Positions 57,068-64,000 of a stretch of DNA of 64,000 nucleotides are shown here, piece after piece. The notes below the pieces were generated by a model. It made no database searches. It worked only from the letters and a program-made list of their open reading frames with translations, and was not told the origin of the DNA. The DNA lies in NCBI GenBank assembly GCA_943789335.1, contig CALSTS010000008.1, forward strand, positions 62,001-126,000, read 5' to 3'. Origin of the DNA: an uncultured Pseudomonadales bacterium. Its GTDB lineage: Bacteria; Pseudomonadota; Gammaproteobacteria; Pseudomonadales; Pseudohongiellaceae. A program made the position numbers and the translations under genes. Position 1 is the first letter of the stretch, and each line of letters starts with the position of its first letter.

Positions 57068-57571
57068 TTATTCCGGAAATCCGTTCACATCGGTTATTTG
57101 CGCTCGCTCAAAGAGCACTTTCGTCGAAAAATCTTCATGATCCAGGAATGCCAAAATCGCTGATCCGTAGGCGACACGGTTTTCCAGGTCAATGACTAGA
57201 GTTACCATGTCGGCGAGCTCATAGGAAAGTGTTAATCCACGTTGTGCAAGCTCTTCCGCTTCAGCTGGCGGCGGATCTATGGGCATTTCAAGCCACTGAA
57301 GCAAAAACAGGTTAGGCCCTATACGACGTGCATTATAATCAACATATGGGCTCAACCAGTTTTCAAAATCACCGGCAAAACTCTGCCATCTAACCTGGCC
57401 ATTTCTGAAGTCCAATTCAAAAGCCCAATTAATTTCTTCAACATATTGATAGCTAAGCGTAGCACCATCAAGAATGTGGCTTGATTGCACCAATTGAGAT
57501 TTTGCTGTCGGGCTCATAATCCCAAAACAGCTGATGACGAGACTGACTATTAAAAGTTTTTTTGTTTGCAT
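57068..57571 (-). CDS. Secreted MoaF/phenolic-acid-decarboxylase-like protein
   Basis: A 167-residue protein with signal peptide MQTKKLLIVSLVISCFGIMS (cleavage near AKSQ) and a small calycin-like barrel: LDGATLSYQYVEEINWAFEL, FRNGQVRWQSFAGDFENW, YVDYNARRIGPNLFLLQWLE, MVTLVIDLENRVAYGSAIL. The order of blocks is similar to MoaF N-domains and more distantly to phenolic acid decarboxylase. It is the last gene of the leftward amine-oxidase run, 49 bp after the cytochrome gene. Function unproven. Confidence 0.45.
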   Translation of the reverse strand: MQTKKLLIVSLVISCFGIMSPTAKSQLVQSSHILDGATLSYQYVEEINWAFELDFRNGQVRWQSFAGDFENWLSPYVDYNARRIGPNLFLLQWLEMPIDPPPAEAEELAQRGLTLSYELADMVTLVIDLENRVAYGSAILAFLDHEDFSTKVLFERAQITDVNGFPE

Positions 57572-57620
57572 GATCCTATCCCTTAAAATTAAATATGTAA
57601 TTTATGTTGATGGTTTTATT

Positions 57621-57995
57621 TTATTTAGCATACTCTTGAAGGTAGCAAATAATATTTTCTCTATCTTCTGCTTGAGAAAAACCAGCAAATGCCATTGTTG
57701 TGCCGGGAACCTCCTGCATTGGATTCTCTAGGAATTTATTCAGTAATTCTGGCGTCCAAAAGTCACCATAGCTTTCCATTTCAAAGCTATAAAAAAACGC
57801 ATCCACACTGGCCACTTCTCTACCCATAATGCCAAAAAGGTTTGGGCCTACCAGTACAGCACCATCAGCTGAGTTCATATGACAAATAACACATTTGTTC
57901 CAGAGTGTTTCTGCTTTAGATAGATCACAGGCTTGTGCAGTAAATGATAAAAAGCTGAAGGTAGTGAAGAATGAAATAGTTTTAATAGTTTTCAT
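57621..57995 (-). CDS. Periplasmic class I cytochrome c
   Basis: The 124-residue protein has a signal peptide (MKTIKTISFFTTFSFLSFTA), the haem motif CVICH near 40-44, GPNLFGIMGREVAS near 56-69 and the distal Met region PGTTMAFAGF near 98-107. The ATG at 57995 follows GAGAGG; an ATG at 58013 overlapping the oxidase stop (TAATG) would add six residues before the signal. It is directly downstream of the Tat-exported flavin oxidase and is its likely electron acceptor. Confidence 0.88.
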   Translation of the reverse strand: MKTIKTISFFTTFSFLSFTAQACDLSKAETLWNKCVICHMNSADGAVLVGPNLFGIMGREVASVDAFFYSFEMESYGDFWTPELLNKFLENPMQEVPGTTMAFAGFSQAEDRENIICYLQEYAK

Positions 57996-58012
57996 TATTG
58001 ATAATCCTCTCA

Positions 58013-59452
58013 TTAAGCTTGTGAAATTTGTTCATGTACCGCTTTAGCTGTTGTCATTCCAGTCTCTATTGCACCATCGATAAAACCACGCCAACCAAGT
58101 GCAATATCACCACCAGCAAAATGTAAACGTCCTTCGGCTTGTCTTAGCTCTTCAAAGTCTTGAGTGAAAACATTAGGGCGGTACATGCACCAAGTGCCTT
58201 TAGAATATGGGTCCAGATTCCAATCGTAACCAAAAGATTCAATAAGCTGAGCATCAGGCAAGTAGCGTTGTACAGCATCACTGACTGCATCGTTATTATT
58301 AATATCTAAAGTTGAAGGACTGGTGCCGAAACCAACTAGAATATGGCTTTCAGGATCATCGTATTCTGTCCATATAAAATTTAACGGCATATCAATTGTG
58401 CCATGACCACTCATGACGGGTTGATCTGCTTCAATCCTGGCATAGACTTTGGTACCTGAACCAGTGTGTCTCTCTTGGCTTACTCGTATTTTTGTTTCTG
58501 AGATTGCTGGACTAAATTCAATATCAGCTACACAGTTGAGAGGAAGGGCAAGAATCACTGCTTTAGCGGTGTAAGTTTCATTACGACGCGTATTTACAGT
58601 TACGCCATTCTCATCTTGTGAAATGGAAGAAACAGGATTGGCAAGTTTTAATTCTGCATTACTACTTTCTTGCATTGCTTCAATTAATGTTTTGGTACCA
58701 CCTTTGATTCGGTAGCGTCCTACGTTATCCCACATATTAACTAGTGAAAAATTACTTAAACTAAACCAGCGTAATTGGTCGTAATAACTGCTCTCTGAAG
58801 GGTCGGAATGACCATTAATTGCAGTAAAACTGGTCATCAAGTCTTTTATTGTGGGCTCAAGATCCATGTCTGCTAGTGCCTCAGCCGCAGATATGGAATC
58901 TAGTTCTTGATGTTCTTGGTTAAATAATGGATCAAATGGCCTGGGGAAAGCTTCACGTGAAGGTTCGTAAAAAACATTGGCCCCATGATCAAACATAGCA
59001 CCATATTGAGCTGGATCACCGTCAACTCGTTGTCCATTTTCCATCCATATTTGGTTTGTAGCACGTGCAAGTGCAGCGCTTTCATCAACCTCAATGCCAT
59101 AACGCATTATTTCAGCCCATACATGTGGTTGTGACCAACCAACCCATTTGCCACCAAAATCTACATCACTGTGCCCACCAAATGAGCTAGTAAAACATCT
59201 TCCGCCCAGCCTGGGTCTAGCTTCTAGAATAAGAGTTTTATGTCCAAGCCAGCTAGCATCTCGGGCGGCAGTAACACCTGCAAATCCGGCACCGATAACT
59301 ATGACATCGTAATGGTTAGGGTCTGCCACTTCTGAGTTTGATTGAGCTAAAACCGTTGGTGTAATTGCAGCGGCAGCTAATCCAGCAGTAGACGCACCAA
59401 GAAATTTACGTCTGTTAGGATTTTTTAAATTTTTTTGAGATCTTCTTTTCAT
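58013..59452 (-). CDS. Tat-exported flavin amine oxidase/dehydrogenase
   Basis: The N-terminus carries PNRRKFLGASTAGLAAAAIT (Tat). The FAD site VIVIGAGFAGVTAARDASWL is near 50-69, followed by LEARPRLGGRCFTS, GTKTLIEAMQ, AVILALPLN and the C-terminal FAD-contact GRLHFAGGDIALGWRGFIDG. The 479 residues fit the monoamine oxidase family. The adjacent cytochrome c recalls NicA2 of Pseudomonas, an amine-oxidase-fold enzyme that uses a dedicated cytochrome c instead of O2. The amine substrate is unknown. It is divergent from a TetR gene with twin operators. Confidence 0.88.
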   Translation of the reverse strand: MKRRSQKNLKNPNRRKFLGASTAGLAAAAITPTVLAQSNSEVADPNHYDVIVIGAGFAGVTAARDASWLGHKTLILEARPRLGGRCFTSSFGGHSDVDFGGKWVGWSQPHVWAEIMRYGIEVDESAALARATNQIWMENGQRVDGDPAQYGAMFDHGANVFYEPSREAFPRPFDPLFNQEHQELDSISAAEALADMDLEPTIKDLMTSFTAINGHSDPSESSYYDQLRWFSLSNFSLVNMWDNVGRYRIKGGTKTLIEAMQESSNAELKLANPVSSISQDENGVTVNTRRNETYTAKAVILALPLNCVADIEFSPAISETKIRVSQERHTGSGTKVYARIEADQPVMSGHGTIDMPLNFIWTEYDDPESHILVGFGTSPSTLDINNNDAVSDAVQRYLPDAQLIESFGYDWNLDPYSKGTWCMYRPNVFTQDFEELRQAEGRLHFAGGDIALGWRGFIDGAIETGMTTAKAVHEQISQA

Positions 59453-59478
59453 TACCTACCTCAATAATTATATAATTT

Positions 59479-59523
59479 GTCATATGACCAATTATAGTTG
59501 TAGGATTTAGTTTGTCAAATGAC
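59479..59523. promoter_or_regulatory. Twin TetR-type operators
   Basis: GTCATATGAC (59479-59488, perfect palindrome) and GTCAAATGAC (59514-59523), each in a TTTGTCA..TGAC context, lie 35 bp apart in the 89-bp gap between the divergent amine oxidase and TetR genes. Confidence 0.7.
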
Positions 59524-59541
59524 ATATAATATTTTTAAATC

Positions 59542-60189
59542 ATGGGGGATAGTTATATCAAAGCAAAACTAGACAAAGATGGGGTGAAGTCAGGAACTGC
59601 AACACGTAAAGCAGGAAAGGTCACCGTGCAAAAAATACTTGATGCAGCTAAGGATGCGCTAACCGAAGCTGAATACACTAGTTTTTCAATGCGTACGGTT
59701 GCTAGTCAGGCAGGGCTTCACTTGGCTAATTTGCAATATTATTATCCACGTAAAAAGGATTTAATTAGAGCCCTGTTTGAAGATACTAATCAAAGGTATA
59801 TAGATGGATATACAAAAGCGCTTGAAGGAGCACCTGAGGATCCTTTGGCTAGGCTGGAAATAATTCTTAATTATCAAATTGATGATATTTTTGATCAAGT
59901 AATCCGGCGTTTTTTTGTGAACTTGTGGGCTCTAGCCACCTCTATAGAAACTAAAGATGGGCAATTATTGGATAAATTGTATGAGCTTGATACCAGCTAT
60001 TTAGGAGATCAAATCTCTAAAATACGTTCAGATTTGAGTACCCAAGAAATTAAAATTCGTGCAACTCTAATTGCCTCTATGATTGAAGGGTTAATGGTAG
60101 TAGGAGGGGGAAGCAAAACGAACTTGAAAGAAATCCAGCTACTAAAGAAAAATTGTCTTACCCTAGCGCTAAAAATTGTTACTGAGTAA
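59542..60189 (+). CDS. TetR/AcrR-family regulator
   Basis: 215 residues with an N-terminal HTH (VQKILDAAKDALTEAEYTSF, MRTVASQAGLHLANLQYYYP, RKKDLIRALF, about 29-78). It is preceded by a basic leader of about 27 residues. The C-terminal domain (IEGLMVVGGGSKTNLKEIQL) is of the TetR_C type. Divergent from the amine oxidase operon with two operators between them, so it likely represses both. Confidence 0.85.
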   Translation: MGDSYIKAKLDKDGVKSGTATRKAGKVTVQKILDAAKDALTEAEYTSFSMRTVASQAGLHLANLQYYYPRKKDLIRALFEDTNQRYIDGYTKALEGAPEDPLARLEIILNYQIDDIFDQVIRRFFVNLWALATSIETKDGQLLDKLYELDTSYLGDQISKIRSDLSTQEIKIRATLIASMIEGLMVVGGGSKTNLKEIQLLKKNCLTLALKIVTE

Positions 60190-60219
60190 ATAATAAATAC
60201 TCTCAATATATTTAATTCC

Positions 60220-60288
60220 TAACGTCTGCTATTGGCCGAAAGCAGTCGTAATAACAAAGGTCTGCTTCCTATCCAAAGCAGACCTTAG
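60220..60288 (+). repeat. Palindromic repeat copy G (double unit)
   Basis: Unit 1 TAACGTCTGCTATTGGCCGA plus AAGCAGTCGTAA; unit 2 GGTCTGCTTCCTATCCAAAG plus CAGACCTTAGA. It starts 31 bp after the TetR stop and matches copy F closely. Confidence 0.85.
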
Positions 60289-60396
60289 ATGGATTTTATG
60301 GTTAACATTGTTAATATGTCTGTAAGCAGTCTAAAAATGGATGCAAATAACGCTGCACCCACGAACAAAAGGATTTGAGAGTAGCTTAAACGTTCT

Positions 60397-60981
60397 ATGT
60401 ATATACCAAAACATTTTGAAATAACTGATAGTGACGAAATTCTTTCATTTCTAAACGGAAACCCATTCGGACAATTAATTTCTACTTTAAATGGGAAGTT
60501 ATTTTCATCTCATATTCCTTTTCTCATAAACCAAGATGGCTCAGTTCTTTTGGGACATTTAGCTAAAACGAACCCGCAATGGAAAACTATAGAGGACCAA
60601 GAAGTATTAGTCACTTTCCAAGGGGCGCATGACTATATCTCACCTTCATGGTATGGCTCGCCAGGTGTTCCAACTTGGAATTATCAAGCAGTTCATGTTT
60701 ATGGAAATTGCAGCATTACTCAAGATAGGGAAGAATTACAAAATATAGTGAATGAACTTACTTCAATATATGAATCAAAATTGCCAGAACCTTGGTCTCC
60801 AGAATATAAAGAGTCAAAATTGAAAGGCATCGTAGGAGTTAAGGTGAATGTTACAGATATACAGTGCAAATATAAGTTAAGCCAGAATCGGTCTGAAGAA
60901 GATCGAAATGAAGTAATAAGCCAGTTAGAACAAAAAGGCTCAATAACATTGGCATTTGCGATGAAAGAGAGTGAAAAATAA
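60397..60981 (+). CDS. PaiB-like FMN-binding protein
   Basis: 194 residues of the PaiB/FMN-binding split-barrel family: MYIPKHFEITDSDEILSFLN, NPFGQLISTLNGKLFSSHIP, LGHLAKTNPQWK, VTFQGAHDYISPSWYGSPGV and PTWNYQAVHVYGNCSI. The WY and P-x-W-N-Y blocks are typical. B. subtilis PaiB is a transcriptional repressor of sporulation and protease genes; most homologues are untested. It has its own promoter region after a repeat copy. Confidence 0.88.
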   Translation: MYIPKHFEITDSDEILSFLNGNPFGQLISTLNGKLFSSHIPFLINQDGSVLLGHLAKTNPQWKTIEDQEVLVTFQGAHDYISPSWYGSPGVPTWNYQAVHVYGNCSITQDREELQNIVNELTSIYESKLPEPWSPEYKESKLKGIVGVKVNVTDIQCKYKLSQNRSEEDRNEVISQLEQKGSITLAFAMKESEK

Positions 60982-61057
60982 CAAACAGTCAAGCATGGCC
61001 GCAATATATGCTGCATCTATTAACAAAAAGCGTTATACGATTCTAGAGATTTACTGA

Positions 61058-61447
61058 ATGGCACAAATAAAAATATATGGCATTAAAGACAAACTAGCGC
61101 CAATTAAAGAACAGCTCTCTAATACCATTCACTCTTGTGTTATGGAAGCTTTAGGTCTTCCTGAAGATAAAAGAGCTCATCGTTTTATCTCGCTTGAACG
61201 TGACGACTTCTTTATGCCCGACGGAAGAACAGATGCATATACAATAATTGAAATTTCAATGATGTCTGGCCGCAAAGTAGAAACTAAAAAAAGACTCATC
61301 CGTTTATTATTTGACAAAATCCAAGATTACGTGGGTATTGCCTACCAAGATATTGAAATCTGCATAAGTGAGTCAGAATCATGCAACTGGGGTTTTAGAG
61401 GCATGCATGGTGACGAAGTTAGTTTAAGTTATGATATTGAAGTTTAA
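61058..61447 (+). CDS. Tautomerase-superfamily protein lacking Pro-1
   Basis: 129 residues: MAQIKIYGIKDKLAPIKEQL, HSCVMEALGLPEDKRAHRFI, SLERDDFFMPDGRTDAYTII, EISMMSGRKVETKKRLIRLL and DIEICISESESCNWGFRGMH. The beta-alpha-beta repeat and length fit a 4-OT-like tautomerase subgroup. The catalytic base of the superfamily is an N-terminal Pro exposed by Met removal; here codon 2 is GCA (Ala), and no nearby start would give Pro. It lies 76 bp after the PaiB-like gene. Confidence 0.8.
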   Translation: MAQIKIYGIKDKLAPIKEQLSNTIHSCVMEALGLPEDKRAHRFISLERDDFFMPDGRTDAYTIIEISMMSGRKVETKKRLIRLLFDKIQDYVGIAYQDIEICISESESCNWGFRGMHGDEVSLSYDIEV

Positions 61448-61471
61448 AAGCAGTTCATTAAGAAAAGGCAC

Positions 61472-61501
61472 AATGACCGCTTTTGGCCGAAAGCAGACAT
61501 T
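61472..61501 (+). repeat. Palindromic repeat copy H
   Basis: AATGACCGCTTTTGGCCGAA followed by AGCAGACATT, 25 bp after the tautomerase stop; the closest to the family consensus. The rest of 61502-61685 shows no gene. Confidence 0.85.
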
Positions 61502-61685
61502 TAGGAATGGCCTCCCCTACTCCAATAACCTTCATGGTCAATCCGTATTTTCTTAAGAATTCCTGTGTTTTGCTTCATCTTTGCTCAGGTTTTGTTAAGT
61601 AGAAGTAAATTCCTATAAAAACAAGTTAACTTACACTCTTGGGTTGATGCCTCAACATAAAGGCTACCCTAATATCTAACCAAAG

Positions 61686-62261
61686 CTACTTAATCACCTC
61701 TCCAATTTTAAATACGTTATTACCCGTATGTTTCCAGCCATGAACTTCAACTATTTTTTCTAGTTCATTGCGACAGCGCTTTCTACGACCAGCTATGGTT
61801 TGTTTGTTACCCGAATCGGTTTTAATTATTTTTGCAAACTCCACCTTAACTTCGTTGTCGGACTTCCAATTAAGAATATTGCTCTTTTTATGTGCAAGCA
61901 GCTCAGCTGCAAGTTGTTTAGCGATTGGCTTTACATCCAAGCGAGCTGCTGCTGGTATAAGTTGTCGATGACTCTTCTCAATAATTGAGGCAGTCTTAGT
62001 CTCGAAATTCACCTCCCAACGATGCAATTCTGCTCGCGTAGAGCCTTGAGCAACCGATCCATGACGCTCAATCGTAAATTGTAAGAAAGGAGAGTTCCAA
62101 ATAACGTCCTCCATACGTTGAATAAGTTTAAACCCTGCCATCCCACCTTCACTACCACCTTCAAGTTCTACCCAATGTGTCGATAACTTTTCTGCGAGCT
62201 TGGTTGAGTCTTGACTGCAATCTGACTTGGGGTCGTCTAAATATTGTTTTATATGTTGCAT
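61686..62261 (-). CDS. Hypothetical protein at the edge of a phage-like segment
   Basis: 191 residues with no signal peptide. KLSTHWVELEGGSEGGMAGF near 26-45, FLQFTIERHGSVAQGSTRAE, LHRWEVNFETKTASIIEKSH and a basic Lys/Arg-rich C-terminal part (AGRRKRCRNELEKIVEVHGW) are visible. The charge pattern suggests nucleic-acid contact. No family recognised. It is divergent from the ParB/methyltransferase gene. Confidence 0.5.
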   Translation of the reverse strand: MQHIKQYLDDPKSDCSQDSTKLAEKLSTHWVELEGGSEGGMAGFKLIQRMEDVIWNSPFLQFTIERHGSVAQGSTRAELHRWEVNFETKTASIIEKSHRQLIPAAARLDVKPIAKQLAAELLAHKKSNILNWKSDNEVKVEFAKIIKTDSGNKQTIAGRRKRCRNELEKIVEVHGWKHTGNNVFKIGEVIK

Positions 62262-62404
62262 CTAATAATCCGAGTTATAAATTAATCTAAAAAATATTTT
62301 AAGAAAAGCTTGTTTTTTTTAAGTTGAAGGTTGTAGAGTCACATACATGGTTAGTTGAAAGCAATTTCACTACCTAAGATCCGAGGAGCGGAATCGCAAT
62401 TTAT

Positions 62405-62436
62405 GCGAGAATCGCTTTTCCATAGGTGATTCTCGC
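62405..62436 (+). promoter_or_regulatory. Hairpin just before the ParB-methyltransferase gene
   Basis: GCGAGAATC (62405-62413) and GATTCTCGC (62428-62436) form a perfect 9-bp stem with a 14-nt loop; the ribosome binding site AAAGGAG starts 4 bp later. A partial third copy of the arm (GGAATCGCAATTTATGCGA) precedes it. It could be an operator, a translational control hairpin or an insertion-end mark. Confidence 0.55.
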
Positions 62437-62455
62437 TTATAAAGGAGAACACACT

Positions 62456-63886
62456 ATGGAGACTAAAAATTCAATCAGTAGCACGTCAACCCTGCTTGAT
62501 GGCAACAACCCCCTGGATCTAAAAGTTATTTATCAACCGATAAGTGATTTAAAACTACGCTCAAATAATCCGCGTACTCATAGCCCTAATCAAATCGAGC
62601 AGCTTGTTAAAAGCATCACACTATTTGGTTTCACAAATCCAATTTTAGTAGACGAAGATAACACAGTAATCGCAGGTCATGGGCGAGTCTTTGCTGCCCA
62701 AAAATTAGATATGAAGAAAGCCCCAACCATATGCTTAAGCGGGTTATCAGAAGCTGAGATAAGGGCCTATGTTATAGCCGATAATAAGTTAGCAGAAAAC
62801 GCTGGGTGGGATGAAGACCTCTTAGCTCTAGAGTTCAGTTACTTATCAGAATTAGATATCGAATTTGACCTGACAGTAACGGGCTTTGAGACTGCTGAAA
62901 TTGATCTGCTTATAGAACCTGTAATTGAAGAAGTTGAAAATATTGATGAGCTATCTTCTGAAGCTTTCAACAAGCCCCCTATCTCAAAACTTGGAGATCT
63001 TTGGCTGTTAGGTAAGCATCGAGTTTTATGCGGAGATGCAACTAAATCGAAAGATTATTCAACTCTTCTTGATGAGCAACACGCACAACTCATTTTCACT
63101 GACCCACCATACAATGTGCCTGTTCAGGGCCATGTGTCAGGTCTTGGAGCAATAAAACATGATGAGTTCCCTATGGCATCTGGAGAAATGTCAAAAGAAG
63201 AATTCAAAGAATTTCTTTCTGATGTTTTCAGAAATTTAATTCAGTTTTCTGTCTCTGGATCAATACATTTTGTTTGCATTGATTGGAGCCACCTTTCAGA
63301 AATGCTTTCTGCTGGAGAGTTATATTCGGAGCTCAAGAATGTGTGCGTGTGGGTAAAAGCAAACGGAGGGATGGGTTCTTTATACAGGTCGCAGCATGAA
63401 TTTATCTTGATTTTCAAGAATGGTTCTGCACCTCACATAAATAACATCCTGTTAGGCAAATTCGGGCGATACAAAACAAACGTTTGGCAATTTGCTGGCG
63501 CTAATAGCTTCCACGAAGATCGAATGGAAGAGCTGCATATGCACCCTACCGTAAAACCACTTGAGATGGTTAAAAGTGCCATTCAGGACTGTTCTAATTT
63601 GGGAGACCTTGTACTGGATCCTTTCGGCGGCAGCGGTACGACCCTCATAGCCGCAGAGCATGCAAATAGAGTTGCCTACCTGATGGAACTTGATCCTCGT
63701 TACGTTGATGTAACGCTAAAACGTTTTATAAAAATTACTGGCCTAGAACCGGTTTTAGCAACAACTGGACAAACTTTTCTGAAAGTCGCAAATGAACGAG
63801 AAGTTCTAACTAGCAAAACAGATGAAATCATTATTACAAATTCCAATGATGAACTATTGAATAAGTCTGAGAAAAAGGAGATTTAA
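62456..63886 (+). CDS. ParB-domain/DNA methyltransferase fusion
   Basis: 476 residues from the ATG at 62456, which has AAAGGAG upstream (an in-frame GTG at 62426 is rejected). Residues about 27-115 are a ParB/Srx nuclease-like domain (LKLRSNNPRTHSPNQIEQLV, PILVDEDNTVIAGHGRVFAA). The rest is an N4/N6 beta-class DNA methyltransferase with the catalytic FTDPPYNVP near 216 before the SAM motif DPFGGSGTT near 388. This fusion is common in prophages and related elements, often before a DUF5681 gene and terminase. Confidence 0.9.
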   Translation: METKNSISSTSTLLDGNNPLDLKVIYQPISDLKLRSNNPRTHSPNQIEQLVKSITLFGFTNPILVDEDNTVIAGHGRVFAAQKLDMKKAPTICLSGLSEAEIRAYVIADNKLAENAGWDEDLLALEFSYLSELDIEFDLTVTGFETAEIDLLIEPVIEEVENIDELSSEAFNKPPISKLGDLWLLGKHRVLCGDATKSKDYSTLLDEQHAQLIFTDPPYNVPVQGHVSGLGAIKHDEFPMASGEMSKEEFKEFLSDVFRNLIQFSVSGSIHFVCIDWSHLSEMLSAGELYSELKNVCVWVKANGGMGSLYRSQHEFILIFKNGSAPHINNILLGKFGRYKTNVWQFAGANSFHEDRMEELHMHPTVKPLEMVKSAIQDCSNLGDLVLDPFGGSGTTLIAAEHANRVAYLMELDPRYVDVTLKRFIKITGLEPVLATTGQTFLKVANEREVLTSKTDEIIITNSNDELLNKSEKKEI

Positions 63887-63888
63887 AA

Positions 63889-64000
63889 ATGGGCTATAAA
63901 ACTCCCCCAATAGAGTGTCAATTTAAAAAAGGACAATCAGGCAATCCAAATGGACGGCCGAAAGGGTCTAAAAACTTGTCAACTATCTTGAAAAAAGTAC
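63889..64000 (+). CDS. DUF5681-family protein (3' part outside window)
   Basis: ATG at 63889 with AAGGAG eight bases upstream. The 37 codons present contain FKKGQSGNPNGRPKGSKN, the hallmark of DUF5681, often encoded beside phage methyltransferases and terminases. It is cut by the window end. Confidence 0.85.
   Translation, partial: MGYKTPPIECQFKKGQSGNPNGRPKGSKNLSTILKKV

Noticed and set aside
42504..61501. Palindromic repeats as integron attC sites (a GTTAGAC core occurs in copy F)
   Set aside because: Genes between them lie on both strands with their own promoters, most copies lack a proper core site and no integron integrase is seen.
61621..61631. ACAAGTTAACT as another IS6 end remnant
   Set aside because: Only 11 bases match and the flanks do not, unlike the solo end at 44258-44288.

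Overview
The window looks like chromosomal DNA of a free-living, probably marine, AT-rich gammaproteobacterium. The evidence is the core gene order (frr-pyrH-tsf-rpsB read leftward, back to back with map-glnD-yffB-dapD-dapE read rightward), an rsmJ gene, and a histidine kinase/response regulator/OmpA set of the kind described for marine proteobacteria with a dedicated sortase. No rRNA, tRNA or CRISPR array was seen. The genus cannot be named from this sequence alone.

Layout. 0-9.6 kb: translation and nitrogen/lysine core genes; RpsB carries a long Ala/Lys/Pro-rich tail. 9.7-14.5 kb: a leftward operon for a 2-oxoacid:ferredoxin oxidoreductase with a GltD-like NAD(P)H/Fe-S partner. 14.8-17.1 kb: rsmJ, then a divergent gene fusing a GntR-type DNA-binding domain to an AIR-synthase (PurM) domain, with a perfect 26-bp palindrome in front. 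17.1-21.5 kb: five exported proteins (MBL hydrolase with EF-hands, DUF4159, a carboxypeptidase-regulatory-like protein, DUF6152, a methyltransferase with a signal peptide). 21.7-25.6 kb: sortase-system sensor kinase, response regulator and OmpA protein; no sortase lies in the window. 25.6-31 kb: GST, an ABC exporter, a YIP1 protein and a Tat-exported esterase. 31.2-42.3 kb: a complete 4-hydroxybenzoate/protocatechuate 4,5-cleavage cluster (ligK-galD-ligJ-ligI-ligA-ligB-ligC-pobA) with a LysR regulator bearing two HTH domains, an AraC regulator and an MFS exporter.

From 42.3 kb the DNA becomes accessory. An intact IS6-family element, a solo IS end, an N-terminally truncated aldehyde dehydrogenase, a frameshifted HAD gene and an HNH gene whose frame breaks at an A9 tract lie here. 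A palindromic repeat family (consensus near GTCTGCTTTTGGCCGAAAGC) occurs only in this part as far as I could see, always in the same orientation and often 25-32 bp after a stop codon. 48.4-56.9 kb is a divergent regulon around a TetR gene. Leftward it holds two paralogous secreted proteins, a degenerate MBL protein, a Tat-exported zinc alcohol dehydrogenase, a DUF6152 protein and one more secreted protein. Rightward it holds a linalool dehydratase/isomerase-like protein and a SCO1-like protein. Near-identical operators sit between the -35 and -10 boxes of both promoters. 57-60.2 kb holds a Tat-exported flavin amine oxidase with its own cytochrome c, a MoaF-like secreted protein and a divergent TetR gene with twin operators. 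PaiB-like and tautomerase-like genes follow. From about 61.7 kb to the right edge a phage-like segment begins (ParB-domain/DNA methyltransferase fusion, then a DUF5681 protein cut by the window end).

The aromatic cluster would take 4-hydroxybenzoate to pyruvate and oxaloacetate. The secreted modules at 17-21 kb and 48-54 kb share protein families (DUF6152, MBL fold, a common secreted beta-rich family) and may be two versions of one poorly described periplasmic pathway.
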